NCBI RefSeq assembly: GCF_009765985.1
Contig: NZ_LMUM01000037.1
Location: 897,025 to 961,024 of the forward strand
Direction: 5' to 3'
Source: Acidobacterium sp. S8
GTDB lineage: Bacteria > Acidobacteriota > Terriglobia > Terriglobales > Acidobacteriaceae
Length of the DNA stretch: 64,000 nucleotides
In this document: positions 1 to 8,796 of the stretch, piece after piece
How the letters are laid out: every line of letters starts with the position of its first letter
How positions within the stretch are numbered: the stretch's first letter is position 1
Notes under the pieces: model-generated
What the model saw: only the letters and a program-made list of their open reading frames with translations
Databases searched by the model: none
What the model was told of the DNA's origin: nothing
Translations under genes and position numbers: made by a program

Positions 1-2448
1 ACCCTGGCGCTTGGCATCGGCGCGAATGCCGCCATCTTCTCACTCGTCCATGCCGTGCTGATGAAGAACCTGCCTGTAGGCGATGCGAAAAGCCTGGTGC
101 GAATTGGGAACAATGGCGACTGCTGCGTTGGCCAGGGAATACCCGAGGACGGCAGCGTTTCCTACTTTCCTACCGCCGCATGGCAGCTCCTGAAGAAAAG
201 CACCCCGGAGTTCGAAGAGCTTGCGGCCATCCAGGCAGGATTTGAATGGCGCCCAGTGACGGTGCGGCGTGATGGAGCGAAAGAAGCGCGTTCCGTGATG
301 GGCGAGTTTGTTTCCGGCAATTATTTCCGTACCTTTGGATTGCAGCCGCAGGCAGGACGGCTTCTGACCGATTCGGATGACGTAGCGGGCGCTCCCATGG
401 TTGCGATCATGAGCTATGAAACATGGCAGCACGACTATGCAGGAAACCCGTCGATCATAGGCAGTACATTCTGGGTGAACACGAAGCCGGTCACGATAGC
501 GGGCATCGCGCCTGAAGGCTTTTTTGGCGACCGCCTGTCGAGCACGCCGCCGGAATTCTATTTCCCGATCGAGACGATGCCGGTGTTGGCATCAGTCCCG
601 TATGTGCACGATCCCAGGACGCAATGGTTATACATGATCGGGCGCGTGAAGCCGGGTGTCTATCAGCCGGCTTTGCAGGAAAAATTGAGCGTGCTGATTC
701 GACAGTACATGGCCGCGAACAAGCCGTATTACTCGGGTAAAGGAAAAGCGGAGCTGCCGAAAGTACACGTTGTGCTCACGCCCGGCGGCGGCGGCATCCA
801 AAACATGCAGGAATCATACGGAACGAATCTGCGCATGCTGATGGCCCTTTCCGGCCTCGTGCTGTTGATTGCCTGCGCCAATATTGCCAACCTTCTACTG
901 GTGCGCGGCATGGCGCGAAAGGCAGAGGTGTCTGTAAGAACTGCACTAGGCGCAGCGAGAGGCAGGATCATCCGGCAACTGTTGACGGAAAGCGTCGTCC
1001 TGTCTCTTGTGGGCGGCATGGCGGGTCTGGTAGTGGCATACCTGGGAACAAAGATGCTGCTGGCCTTGGCATTCCCTGGAGCGCAGAATGTTCCCATCCA
1101 TGCCAGTCCATCCATCGCCGTTCTTGGATTTGCATGCGGGGTGTCACTGGTTACTGGTGTTCTGTTTGGCGTGGCACCTGCCTGGATCGCAGCACAGGGG
1201 GAACCGGCAGATGTGCTGCGAAGCGGATCGCGGGCCACGGCATTCGGCGCTTCTTTGCTGCAGCGTGGATTAGTGGTCCTGCAAGCTGCATTGTCACTGG
1301 TGCTCCTGATTGGCGCAGGCATGTTTTCCCGCAGCTTATATAAGCTGCAGGATACGGATCTGAAGCTGGAGTCGACTAACCGGTATATCGTCCACATCAA
1401 TCCCCAGGCCGCTGGTTATAAACAGACGCAGGTAGAGGAGCTTTATCGGACGATAGAAGACCGGTTTCACGGCATACCGGGGGTGGAAAAGGCAGGCATC
1501 AGCTCTTACACGCCCATGGAAGACAACAATAATAGTGATGGTGTTCAGATAGACGGAAAAACCGGTCCGGGCACGCAATCTTCCTGGATCAAGGTCAATT
1601 CAGAATACTTCGATTCCGTGGGGACGCATGTGGTGATGGGGCGCGGAATCACCCCGCAGGATACCTCAGCCTCCCGGCCCGTAGCCGGTGTAAGCCGGAC
1701 ATTTGTAAAACACCTCTTCAACCCCGGTGAGAATCCTGTAGGGCATCTCTTTGGCTCCCCGGGATCGACAGACTCTTTTCAAATCGTCGGTGTTGTCGAA
1801 GATACGGTCTACACTACCGTCTACTGGAAAGACCATCTCATGTACTTTGTGCCGTTCGGGCAGCGCCCATTCGGCTCGAAAGACCCTATTGAAGAAGATA
1901 TGAGCATGTATGCCGGCGCCATTGTGTTGAAGACAACCCGGCCCATCAGCGATATGGAAGCCCTGACACGGAAGACGCTGGCAAGCATCAATCCTAACCT
2001 GACAGTGGTGAAGTTCGAGACATTCGATCAGCAGATTTCCGACCAGTTCAGCCATGAACGACTGGTAGCTCGGCTGACGATTCTGTTTGGCGGCCTTGCG
2101 CTGCTGCTTGCGACTATCGGGCTATATGGAGTGACCGCCTATACCGTTGCGCTGCGCACAAGTGAAATAGGCATTCGCATGGCACTCGGCGCAAAGCGCA
2201 GCCGGGTCATCGCGATGATTATGCGCGGGGCCATGATCCAGGCTGCGCTGGGATTGGCCATCGGGATCCCCACGGCGCTGCTCTGCGTACGCTTTATAGA
2301 ATCGCAGCTTTATGACATGAAGGGCATGGATGTCGGCATACTGGTGCTCTCGATAACGACGCTGGTGCTGGCCGCTTGCATAGCCGGGCTGATTCCCGCG
2401 CGCCGGGCAGCGACCATCGATCCGGCACAGGCCTTGAGAATGGAATAG
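1..2448 (+). CDS. ABC transporter permease, two-FtsX-domain (MacB-like) type, 5' end outside window
   Basis: The frame is open from base 1; residues visible before the first ATG (55) read TLALGIGANAAIFSLVHAVL, which is the usual first membrane segment of the large acidobacterial MacB/FtsX-type permeases, so the true start lies to the left. 815 residues are visible. A periplasmic MacB-type domain fills about nt 60-800. The first FtsX membrane block begins near nt 835 (LLIACANIANLLLVRG), the second near nt 2080 with the signature EIGIRMALGAKRS (about nt 2165-2205), and the protein ends with the typical IPARRAATIDPAQALRME. By family these proteins lie in the inner membrane and work with a separate ATPase in export or lipoprotein-linked mechanotransmission; the substrate cannot be read from sequence. 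No ATPase gene is visible in the window next to it. Confidence 0.93.
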   Translation, partial: TLALGIGANAAIFSLVHAVLMKNLPVGDAKSLVRIGNNGDCCVGQGIPEDGSVSYFPTAAWQLLKKSTPEFEELAAIQAGFEWRPVTVRRDGAKEARSVMGEFVSGNYFRTFGLQPQAGRLLTDSDDVAGAPMVAIMSYETWQHDYAGNPSIIGSTFWVNTKPVTIAGIAPEGFFGDRLSSTPPEFYFPIETMPVLASVPYVHDPRTQWLYMIGRVKPGVYQPALQEKLSVLIRQYMAANKPYYSGKGKAELPKVHVVLTPGGGGIQNMQESYGTNLRMLMALSGLVLLIACANIANLLLVRGMARKAEVSVRTALGAARGRIIRQLLTESVVLSLVGGMAGLVVAYLGTKMLLALAFPGAQNVPIHASPSIAVLGFACGVSLVTGVLFGVAPAWIAAQGEPADVLRSGSRATAFGASLLQRGLVVLQAALSLVLLIGAGMFSRSLYKLQDTDLKLESTNRYIVHINPQAAGYKQTQVEELYRTIEDRFHGIPGVEKAGISSYTPMEDNNNSDGVQIDGKTGPGTQSSWIKVNSEYFDSVGTHVVMGRGITPQDTSASRPVAGVSRTFVKHLFNPGENPVGHLFGSPGSTDSFQIVGVVEDTVYTTVYWKDHLMYFVPFGQRPFGSKDPIEEDMSMYAGAIVLKTTRPISDMEALTRKTLASINPNLTVVKFETFDQQISDQFSHERLVARLTILFGGLALLLATIGLYGVTAYTVALRTSEIGIRMALGAKRSRVIAMIMRGAMIQAALGLAIGIPTALLCVRFIESQLYDMKGMDVGILVLSITTLVLAACIAGLIPARRAATIDPAQALRME

Positions 2449-2772
2449 AGTTGCAGGTTCAGACTGCGAACGCAGAAATATTTTCATTTCCTCGAAATGC
2501 CGTTCTTCTTCCGTCATCACTGCTCCATAACGAAGCTCTATGGTGAAGGAGGCGGAGCCCCCTCCGTCCCAAACGCGGCTTGAGGACTATCGTTTTTTTT
2601 TGCTATAACGGCTTGCCGATGTAGCCGGCTGACTCGTTTTACGAGTGCTTGCCCCAAGGCTCGATGCAGGTGAAAGCTGGGCTCCAGAGAGTCCTTCTCC
2701 AATCCGGCCTGTCAGAGTATTCTTCCCTAAAATCCCTGTTGTCTTGATTGTTATGAAGATCCTGGAGCCGGC
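2449..2772. other. Intergenic region with small hairpins
   Basis: No gene, tRNA or recognised riboswitch is seen. It holds a GGAGG...CCTCC inverted repeat near 2549-2566, a run of nine to ten T near 2592-2601, and a perfect 6-bp hairpin ACTCGT-TTT-ACGAGT at 2632-2646. No convincing intrinsic terminator follows the upstream permease. Confidence 0.5.
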
Positions 2773-3744
2773 ATGAAAAAGACTGGTGTATTTATCGCAT
2801 GTAGCGTCGCCCTTACCCTGTTGTTCTATCTGCTAGCCGATTATCTGCTACCGCCACCTCCACCCTCAGCGCCCATGATGCTCCTTTTTGCCGGCATTGC
2901 GATGGTGCTGGTATGGCTGGCGCAATGCTGCGTTCGCGCGAACGGAAACAAAAAAGATAACGCTCACACAAAATTGGTGATCGTGGGAGTGCTAGCGGGG
3001 TTGGCGCTTTCTCTTTCCGCCTGCAACAGCGCTCCGCGGGAGACTGCGGCGCCAGCTCCCGCGCAGTCGGCACCGCCGCCACCACCACCAGCACTGTCCA
3101 TAGCTCCGATTCATTCGGTAAAAATGGCTATGCCTATGCCCCGCGTCACGGGTACTGCTCTTCTGGCTTCCAGCCAAAAGGAGGAAAACGGTTACGGGCT
3201 GTACAGCTATGTCCTGCTTTCTCACTCGCCTTCCGACGCGGATATGCCGAAATACAAAGCATTCTTCAAGGCATTATTAATTGACCTGCCCGAGGCCAGC
3301 GCAGTCGCCCGTTATGTGTCCAAGGCGCGTATCAATATCACCTATATTCCAGTCACGACTGTTCCTGCCGGGTGGGAGCAGCTGGCCGTCGAGAAGCGCG
3401 TCGATTCCATCATGGCGAATTACGACTACGGACGCGGTGCGGTCATGCTCGCCAGCCTTTCAAAAGGAACCGGGCAGGGGCCTCTTATTGCTTCTCTATT
3501 GCAGCCGCTCGATGTCTCCGCGCATCCGCATCCTGTGCTGGTGCAGGATCTGAGCACCGCGCAGGCAGCCTTGATGGATAGCTACATCGCTGAATTCAAG
3601 AACCAGGCGGCACAGGATCGCTTCTGGCAACCCGATACGCTGCAGCAGTTCGCATTGTCGCTGAGGAATCTCCTCGAGACGGCAGCGACAGGGCTGGGCA
3701 TGAGTCAGACCGCAGTGAAGTCCTGGGTCGAGTATTTCAAGTGA
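2773..3744 (+). CDS. Unknown membrane protein with internal lipobox and Pro-rich linker
   Basis: 323 residues; I do not recognise the family. Three hydrophobic stretches are visible at about residues 5-24, 34-50 and 69-83; the third ends in a lipobox-like LSLSAC (Cys84) followed by a Pro/Ala-rich linker (about 88-107), as in lipoproteins. The rest (about 110-323) looks like a soluble envelope domain. A lipobox this deep in a protein is odd: either the first 65 residues are a fused two-helix membrane module, or translation of a lipoprotein starts later. No ATG exists just before the third hydrophobic stretch; TTG/GTG codons there lack a ribosome binding site, so the long start is kept (weak GGAG at about 2763). 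It is followed by convergent M1 peptidase. Confidence 0.75.
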   Translation: MKKTGVFIACSVALTLLFYLLADYLLPPPPPSAPMMLLFAGIAMVLVWLAQCCVRANGNKKDNAHTKLVIVGVLAGLALSLSACNSAPRETAAPAPAQSAPPPPPPALSIAPIHSVKMAMPMPRVTGTALLASSQKEENGYGLYSYVLLSHSPSDADMPKYKAFFKALLIDLPEASAVARYVSKARINITYIPVTTVPAGWEQLAVEKRVDSIMANYDYGRGAVMLASLSKGTGQGPLIASLLQPLDVSAHPHPVLVQDLSTAQAALMDSYIAEFKNQAAQDRFWQPDTLQQFALSLRNLLETAATGLGMSQTAVKSWVEYFK

Positions 3745-3814
3745 GGTAGGCGGCTCAGCGGACTTTGAAGGCTCCGACTAGACGGATGATCTATCCCCTC
3801 AAGGGCCAAAACGT

Positions 3815-3839
3815 CATTCTAAGCGAAGCGAAGAATCCC
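3815..3839 (+). repeat. GCGAAGC-type dispersed repeat, short form
   Basis: The stretch CATTCTAAGCGAAGCGAAG (3815-3833) matches, with one change, the reverse complement of 24137-24155. Both are intergenic and near gene 3' ends, so they are read as members of one dispersed repeat class. Confidence 0.5.
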
Positions 3840-3876
3840 AAGCTGTTCTGATTGAGACTCTTCGCTCTTCTGTTTT
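3827..3876. terminator. Candidate terminator hairpin between convergent genes
   Basis: AGCGAAGA (3827-3834) and TCTTCGCT (3859-3866) form an 8-bp stem with a long loop, followed by CTTCTGTTTTTG on the plus strand. It lies between the 3' ends of the unknown protein (+) and the M1 peptidase (-). The long loop makes it weak. Confidence 0.3.
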
Positions 3877-3878
3877 TG

Positions 3879-5915
3879 CTACTGCACTTTCTTCTCGTTA
3901 TTACTGCGATCGTCATCAGGAAGCTGATGATCCGGATCGACTACCACGGAAACGACAGGCGACTTATTCTCCAGCGCCCACGTATACGTCCCTTTCGACA
4001 TCCACGTTTCAGCCGGCAGCTTCACCCGCGTCTTCGTCCCATCCTGGTGCGTGGCTTCGACCGTCGTTGGCAGCACAAGCTGGCCGCGATTGCTCAGCGT
4101 CACCGTGGAACCCTCGATCTTGTCAACGGCGACATCATATTTCCAGTTGTTCAGATACCAGCCGTTCCAGAACCAGCTCAGATCTTCGCCGCCCTCGCTC
4201 TGCATTTCGCGGAAGAAATCTGAAGGCGACGGATGCTTATAAGCCCAGTCGCGAATGTACTTGCGGAAGGCCCAGTCGAAGCGCTCCGGCCCAAGAATCT
4301 GCTCGCGCAGCAGGACCATTCCGTACGCGCCCTTGAAGTAGCTGATCGGATGCCCAAGCTGGAAACCATAGGAATCGGCCTGCGCCATCAGTGTCGGCGC
4401 ATCCGGATTGTCGAGGACCTTGAGAATCATGTCAGGCGGCTCGCCGCCAGCGGAGTATTCCGAATCGCGCTTCGGTCCGTACTTACCACCCGCATACGTT
4501 GCCGATTCATCGATGTCAATGAAGGTATTGAAGCCCTCATCCATGAAGGCATGGCGTCGCTCGTTTGAGCCGACAATCATCGGAAACCAGTCATGGCCAA
4601 TCTCGTGCGCAGTCACCCAGAAAAGAAAATCGCCCTTGTCCGGAATACCGTCGAAGACGATGCCCGGATACTCCATCCCAGTAGAAAACCCGGCGACGCT
4701 GACGGCGGCAGGCCACGGATATGGGAACCACTGCTTCGAAAAGTGCTCGACTGTGTCCTTCACATATTCGGTCGACTTATCCCACGCATCCGCTCCCACG
4801 CTTTCCGGCGGATAGACGCTCATCGCCAGGGACTTCTTGCCATCGGGCAGATTGATACGCGCCGCATCCCATATGAAAACCGGCGAAGCGCTCCACGCCA
4901 CATCTCGCGTATGGTCCATGTGAAAATGCCACGTCAACGAGCCATCTGTCTTTGGGCGGCTTGCCGGATCCGTCACCTCCTCCGGCTTGCGAATGTAGAC
5001 AGTTTTGTCGCTGTTGCGTGCCTGCTCCAGCCGCTCAATCTCAGCCTTGGTCAACACATCTTTCGGATTCATCAACTCGCCAGAACCGGCGACGATCATA
5101 TTCGCAGGCACGGTAACGAAATAATCGAAGTTGCCGTACTCAAGATAAAATTCGCTGCCGAGGTAAGGCAGCGTGTCCCATCCGCGCAGATCGTCATACA
5201 CGCACATCCGCGGATACCACTGCGCCATGTCATAAATCTCGCCCTGCTTTGACATGCCCCACGAGGTGCGTCCGCCCCATAATCCCGGAATCTGGTAGTG
5301 GTACTGGATTTGAATCTTCAGCTTGCCACCGCGCCCCTGCAGAGGCTGCGCCAGCCGGATCTGCATCCGCGTGTCGTTGACGATGTATTCGGCCTTCGTC
5401 GTCTGCTTGCCTGCCTCGATCTCGACCGAGTCGAAAATAAATCCGTCACTCGAGGTGCTTTCCGGTTTGGCGTCGGAAGCAGGATTATTCCGCCGCCGCC
5501 GCATCATGCCGCCAAGCAGCACCTGTGCCCGCGAGTCCTTGCGGTAGATGTTCTGATCCAGCTGTACCCATAGGTTCGGCAGCGTGTCCGGACTATTGTT
5601 GGTGTAGGTGATGATTTCCGTTGTGCGAAGCTCTTTCGCCGACGTATCGAGCGTGGCGTGAAGCTCGTAGCTGGCGTCATTCTGCCAGTAGCTCGGCCCC
5701 GGCGCGCCATTGCTCGAACGATACGCGTTTACCGGATCAGGTAGTGACAGCGGAGCGAATGTAAGGCGCGGATCGTAGCTGGAAGGAGCGGCAGAAGGTG
5801 CTGTCTGAGCAATTGCAGCGGAGCAGGAAACGAAGCACAGGGCAGGAATCAGCAGGCGAAGACACGAGCGGCGGAGCGAGAGGGGAAAGGATGGCACAGG
5901 AAACCTTTCTTCCAT
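3879..5915 (-). CDS. Secreted M1-family zinc aminopeptidase
   Basis: 678 residues with an N-terminal signal peptide (hydrophobic run about 20-36, cleavage likely after AIAQ). The zinc site is complete: HEIGH at 437-441 and, 18 residues on, Glu460 in MDEGFN; GMEYP at 413-417 takes the place of the GAMEN substrate loop of M1 enzymes. By family it removes amino acids from peptide N-termini; the signal peptide places it in the periplasm or outside the cell. ATG 5915 is the longest start; a GTG at codon 7 (5897) with AAGG in front is an alternative that keeps the signal peptide. Neighbours do not suggest a specific substrate; the gene downstream is convergent. Confidence 0.92.
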   Translation of the reverse strand: MEERFPVPSFPLSLRRSCLRLLIPALCFVSCSAAIAQTAPSAAPSSYDPRLTFAPLSLPDPVNAYRSSNGAPGPSYWQNDASYELHATLDTSAKELRTTEIITYTNNSPDTLPNLWVQLDQNIYRKDSRAQVLLGGMMRRRRNNPASDAKPESTSSDGFIFDSVEIEAGKQTTKAEYIVNDTRMQIRLAQPLQGRGGKLKIQIQYHYQIPGLWGGRTSWGMSKQGEIYDMAQWYPRMCVYDDLRGWDTLPYLGSEFYLEYGNFDYFVTVPANMIVAGSGELMNPKDVLTKAEIERLEQARNSDKTVYIRKPEEVTDPASRPKTDGSLTWHFHMDHTRDVAWSASPVFIWDAARINLPDGKKSLAMSVYPPESVGADAWDKSTEYVKDTVEHFSKQWFPYPWPAAVSVAGFSTGMEYPGIVFDGIPDKGDFLFWVTAHEIGHDWFPMIVGSNERRHAFMDEGFNTFIDIDESATYAGGKYGPKRDSEYSAGGEPPDMILKVLDNPDAPTLMAQADSYGFQLGHPISYFKGAYGMVLLREQILGPERFDWAFRKYIRDWAYKHPSPSDFFREMQSEGGEDLSWFWNGWYLNNWKYDVAVDKIEGSTVTLSNRGQLVLPTTVEATHQDGTKTRVKLPAETWMSKGTYTWALENKSPVVSVVVDPDHQLPDDDRSNNEKKVQ

Positions 5916-6084
5916 TCGTGGAATGGTGCAAATTGAGTTGACTACGCGTAATCACAGAGTACACGGAGCGAAGTGCGCGCTACGATCCGCACCGACACGC
6001 TTGAACGAGGCAGTCATGCGGCAGTTTTTCAGGTTGCGATAGACGACGTTTTTGCCGGGCTTATGGACGCAAAGAATCGGAGCT

Positions 6085-8088
6085 CTATTCGCTGCCTACC
6101 ATTTTCTTTTCCAGAATCGGCTTCCAGTGCTTTTGCGACGTCGGCTCCATCTCTGGCACACGGCGCATCGCCACCGCATATGCGGCATGTGCCGAAGCCT
6201 TGTCCCCTGTAGCTGTAAAAACGTCGCCCAGGGCGATATTTGCGTCGAAGCCCTCCGGAACCAGCGCTACTGCTTGCTGCGCCGCAGCCAGCGCTGCCTG
6301 CGGATTGTCCTTCATCTGGGAGTGCGTCTGCTGCTCATAGCCAAGTGCAGCAGCATCCGGTAGAGCGAAGTCTCCATAGAAGACGGCCACGCCATTCGCA
6401 ATCACATCGTCCGGTTTGCACTCGAAAAGCGCCTGATAGGGATTCCGCACTTTTGTTCCGAACTCGAATCCATTCAAGTCGGCAAGGCTGATCAGGACCG
6501 GGCCATGCACGACCGGCGGCAACGCAATGTCGTACTCGTACATGGTGTCGAGCGTCGGCAGCAACTTGCAGGGGACACCATAATCGCTGGGAAGAAGAAA
6601 CGGAGCAGGAAAATAGGCGAACCAGCAGTCCTTGACGTTATGCGCATCGAGCCATTGCTTCGTCCACTTCAACTCCTGTCCCCATTCCGTCGCCGAATCG
6701 GAAAAATACAGATGCGTTTTCGTTGGGCCGCCCCACAGTGTGTTTGCATACGGCATGTAATTGGGGAACATGCGCACCGAATCGATCACATGCCACAGAA
6801 GCAGTGCTCCTACGACACACGCCCATGCCTTTCGCTGCTGTGCCATCCATGCGGCACCGGCGCCCGCCAGCGCAAAGACAAACGGAAACACCGGCAACAC
6901 ATGCCGGATGCCGATATTGAGCGGTCCTGCCATAGCCGCCGCGAGATAGAACAATGCCGGCAGCGCGAGAAAGAAAACCTCGCGCGGACGGCGAACTTTG
7001 CCGGCAACAAAGGCATAGATGGCAAGCGCCAACAGCCCCAGAACGCCAACGCTCCACTTCAGTGAGAGCAGCACGGGAAAGTAGAACCACTGGCCATGTG
7101 CGTAGAGCTTTCCGAAGATGTAGGTCGGCATATAAATTCCGACCCGCTGCACGTCCACAAGTCCGTAAAGGTAACTCTCCGGTAAAAGATGGTGTCGTGC
7201 GCAGAAGGAGATCAGATGCTGCATCACCGGAGAAAGCGAATTCAGCTGGCCTGACAGCGGCGGCATTTCCACGCCTGTCGGATGCATCGCATAGCGGAAG
7301 CTGTACACGCCCCACAGAACAAACAGTGCGATCGCTGCAATTGCCGCCATTCCTGATACCAGGGACAGCACATCGCGGCCGGGCCACTTCCGGCCTGCCT
7401 TCCACCTGCCCGCGATCTCTCCGGCGGCAAGCAAAATCAATATCGGCAGCAGCAAAACCGTCGAGTGCTTGGCAGTGAGAGCCAGTCCGGTAGCAAGGCC
7501 GCACAGCGCAGCCCGTTGCCAGCGCATTGATTTCACAAAGCGATAGAAGGTATACACCGCGGCAAAAAAGCCACATGCCGCCCCCATGTCCGTGGTGACG
7601 AAGGGCGCGTTGGTCAACACTGTCGGGTCGAAGACGAACAGCATCATCGCGATGAGTCCCGCCCACGATCCAAACATCTCCCTTCCTGCGGCAAAAAGCA
7701 GCAACGCCAGCACCAGGGCAAAGACCAGAACGGTCATATGAATCCGGAAGAGCAGCGTATCCGCGCTGTAATGGCCTCCATATTTCGGGTCGTTACGGAA
7801 GAGCAGTTCCCGGCCGCCGTAGTACGACTCGGACTTGAAATATCTGCCCTGCCGGGGAGCGATCTTCAGGTCAAGCGGCAGCAGCGAGAGCGTCGCAATG
7901 AGCTTGACCAGCGGCGGATGCTCCGGGTTCAGACTGTATTCCCGGTGCTTCCAATTCATGTATCCGGCGTAGATGTGATCGCCCTCATCCCAACTGGCAG
8001 ACTCCTGCCGCGTCGACAGCCCTACTTCTGCCACCATGATGAACAATATAGAGACGACTGCTCCCGCGACCCAATGCTTACGCTGCAT
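6085..8088 (-). CDS. Polytopic glycosyltransferase (PMT/GT39-like) with C-terminal TPR
   Basis: 667 residues. An N-terminal membrane anchor is followed by the loop ASWDEGDHIYAGYMNW, whose acidic pair fits the first periplasmic loop of PMT/ArnT-type (GT-C) enzymes using polyprenyl-phosphate sugars, then NPEHPPL and about ten further hydrophobic segments to near residue 440. The C-terminal part is soluble and ends (about 590-655) with helical repeats spaced like two TPR units (NPQAALAAAQQAVALVPEGF and following). The acceptor is unknown. ATG 8088 is the only reasonable start. It is transcribed towards the M1 peptidase on the same strand but with 169 nt between them, so co-transcription is uncertain. 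Confidence 0.82.
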   Translation of the reverse strand: MQRKHWVAGAVVSILFIMVAEVGLSTRQESASWDEGDHIYAGYMNWKHREYSLNPEHPPLVKLIATLSLLPLDLKIAPRQGRYFKSESYYGGRELLFRNDPKYGGHYSADTLLFRIHMTVLVFALVLALLLFAAGREMFGSWAGLIAMMLFVFDPTVLTNAPFVTTDMGAACGFFAAVYTFYRFVKSMRWQRAALCGLATGLALTAKHSTVLLLPILILLAAGEIAGRWKAGRKWPGRDVLSLVSGMAAIAAIALFVLWGVYSFRYAMHPTGVEMPPLSGQLNSLSPVMQHLISFCARHHLLPESYLYGLVDVQRVGIYMPTYIFGKLYAHGQWFYFPVLLSLKWSVGVLGLLALAIYAFVAGKVRRPREVFFLALPALFYLAAAMAGPLNIGIRHVLPVFPFVFALAGAGAAWMAQQRKAWACVVGALLLWHVIDSVRMFPNYMPYANTLWGGPTKTHLYFSDSATEWGQELKWTKQWLDAHNVKDCWFAYFPAPFLLPSDYGVPCKLLPTLDTMYEYDIALPPVVHGPVLISLADLNGFEFGTKVRNPYQALFECKPDDVIANGVAVFYGDFALPDAAALGYEQQTHSQMKDNPQAALAAAQQAVALVPEGFDANIALGDVFTATGDKASAHAAYAVAMRRVPEMEPTSQKHWKPILEKKMVGSE

Positions 8089-8465
8089 GTACTTACCTCG
8101 GTTTCGAGATCATATCGCGGCATCCGTCTGTCTCCTCGAAACAGCATCTCGACGAGAGCAAAAAACGCATTTTTCGGTCACTTTCGAGGGGGAAATTGCC
8201 CCTCTGACGCTTCGCCTGCCTTGACATAAGCCACCCCCTGCTGAAAAGCTATGGTGCTAGGACCTCTCCGGCCTCTTTGATCTGTTTTTATTGCTTGAGC
8301 CATGGTTGCGGCGTCATGGGCGACGGGATTCGGGGTCTGTGTTCCTGAAGGAAATAGCAGCCGTTTTCCCGTAAAGAAGACGTTGGCGCTGTCCAAAGAC
8401 CTTCCGCGGATACAAACTATGTGTCACTGCATCGCGCAAAGCTATGCAATGAAAAGGATTGCACG
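8089..8465. other. Divergent intergenic region upstream of yajC
   Basis: This stretch separates the minus-strand glycosyltransferase from yajC and should hold promoters for both. A perfect 6-bp hairpin GAGGGG/CCCCTC lies at 8186-8204 and a TTGACA hexamer at 8221-8226, but no good -10 lies 16-18 nt after it. No RNA gene was recognised. Confidence 0.45.
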
Positions 8466-8774
8466 TTGAACGCAACACTACTGCTAGCCGGCGCACTTCC
8501 TCCGGGCCTGGTCTCTTTTCTGCCCTTCGTTGTTATCATTGCTGTTTTTTATCTCCTGCTCATCCGCCCCAATCAGAACAAGCAGAAGCAATGGCAGCAG
8601 ATGCTCAGCAATCTAAAGCCAGGCGACAAAGTGACTACCACAGGCGGCATCCGCGGCATAATCATGTCCATCAAGGAAGACGCCATCCAGCTGCGCGTAG
8701 CGCCGGACAATATCAAACTGGAAGTAGTCAAGAGCGCCATCGCTTCCGTAACCACAGATGAGGCCGCTAAGTAG
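8466..8774 (+). CDS. yajC: YajC, Sec translocase accessory subunit
   Basis: 102 residues from TTG 8466. The protein has one membrane helix (about 12-32, FLPFVVIIAVFYLLLIRP) followed by the YajC signature RPNQNKQKQWQQMLSNLKPGD and TTGGIRG. YajC binds SecDF in the inner membrane. The longest frame begins at GTG 8421, but TTG 8466 is preceded by AAGGA (8454-8458) at 7 nt and gives a normal YajC N-terminus, so it is preferred. It lies 22 nt before secD and is the first gene of a yajC-secD-secF unit, the usual bacterial order. Confidence 0.93.
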   Translation: MNATLLLAGALPPGLVSFLPFVVIIAVFYLLLIRPNQNKQKQWQQMLSNLKPGDKVTTTGGIRGIIMSIKEDAIQLRVAPDNIKLEVVKSAIASVTTDEAAK

Positions 8775-8796
8775 CCCGCACTCGATTTGAATTCCC

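Noticed and set aside
2449..2772. Possible riboswitch upstream of the unknown membrane protein
   Set aside because: Several small hairpins exist, but I could not match a conserved core of a known riboswitch class, and the downstream protein gives no ligand hint.
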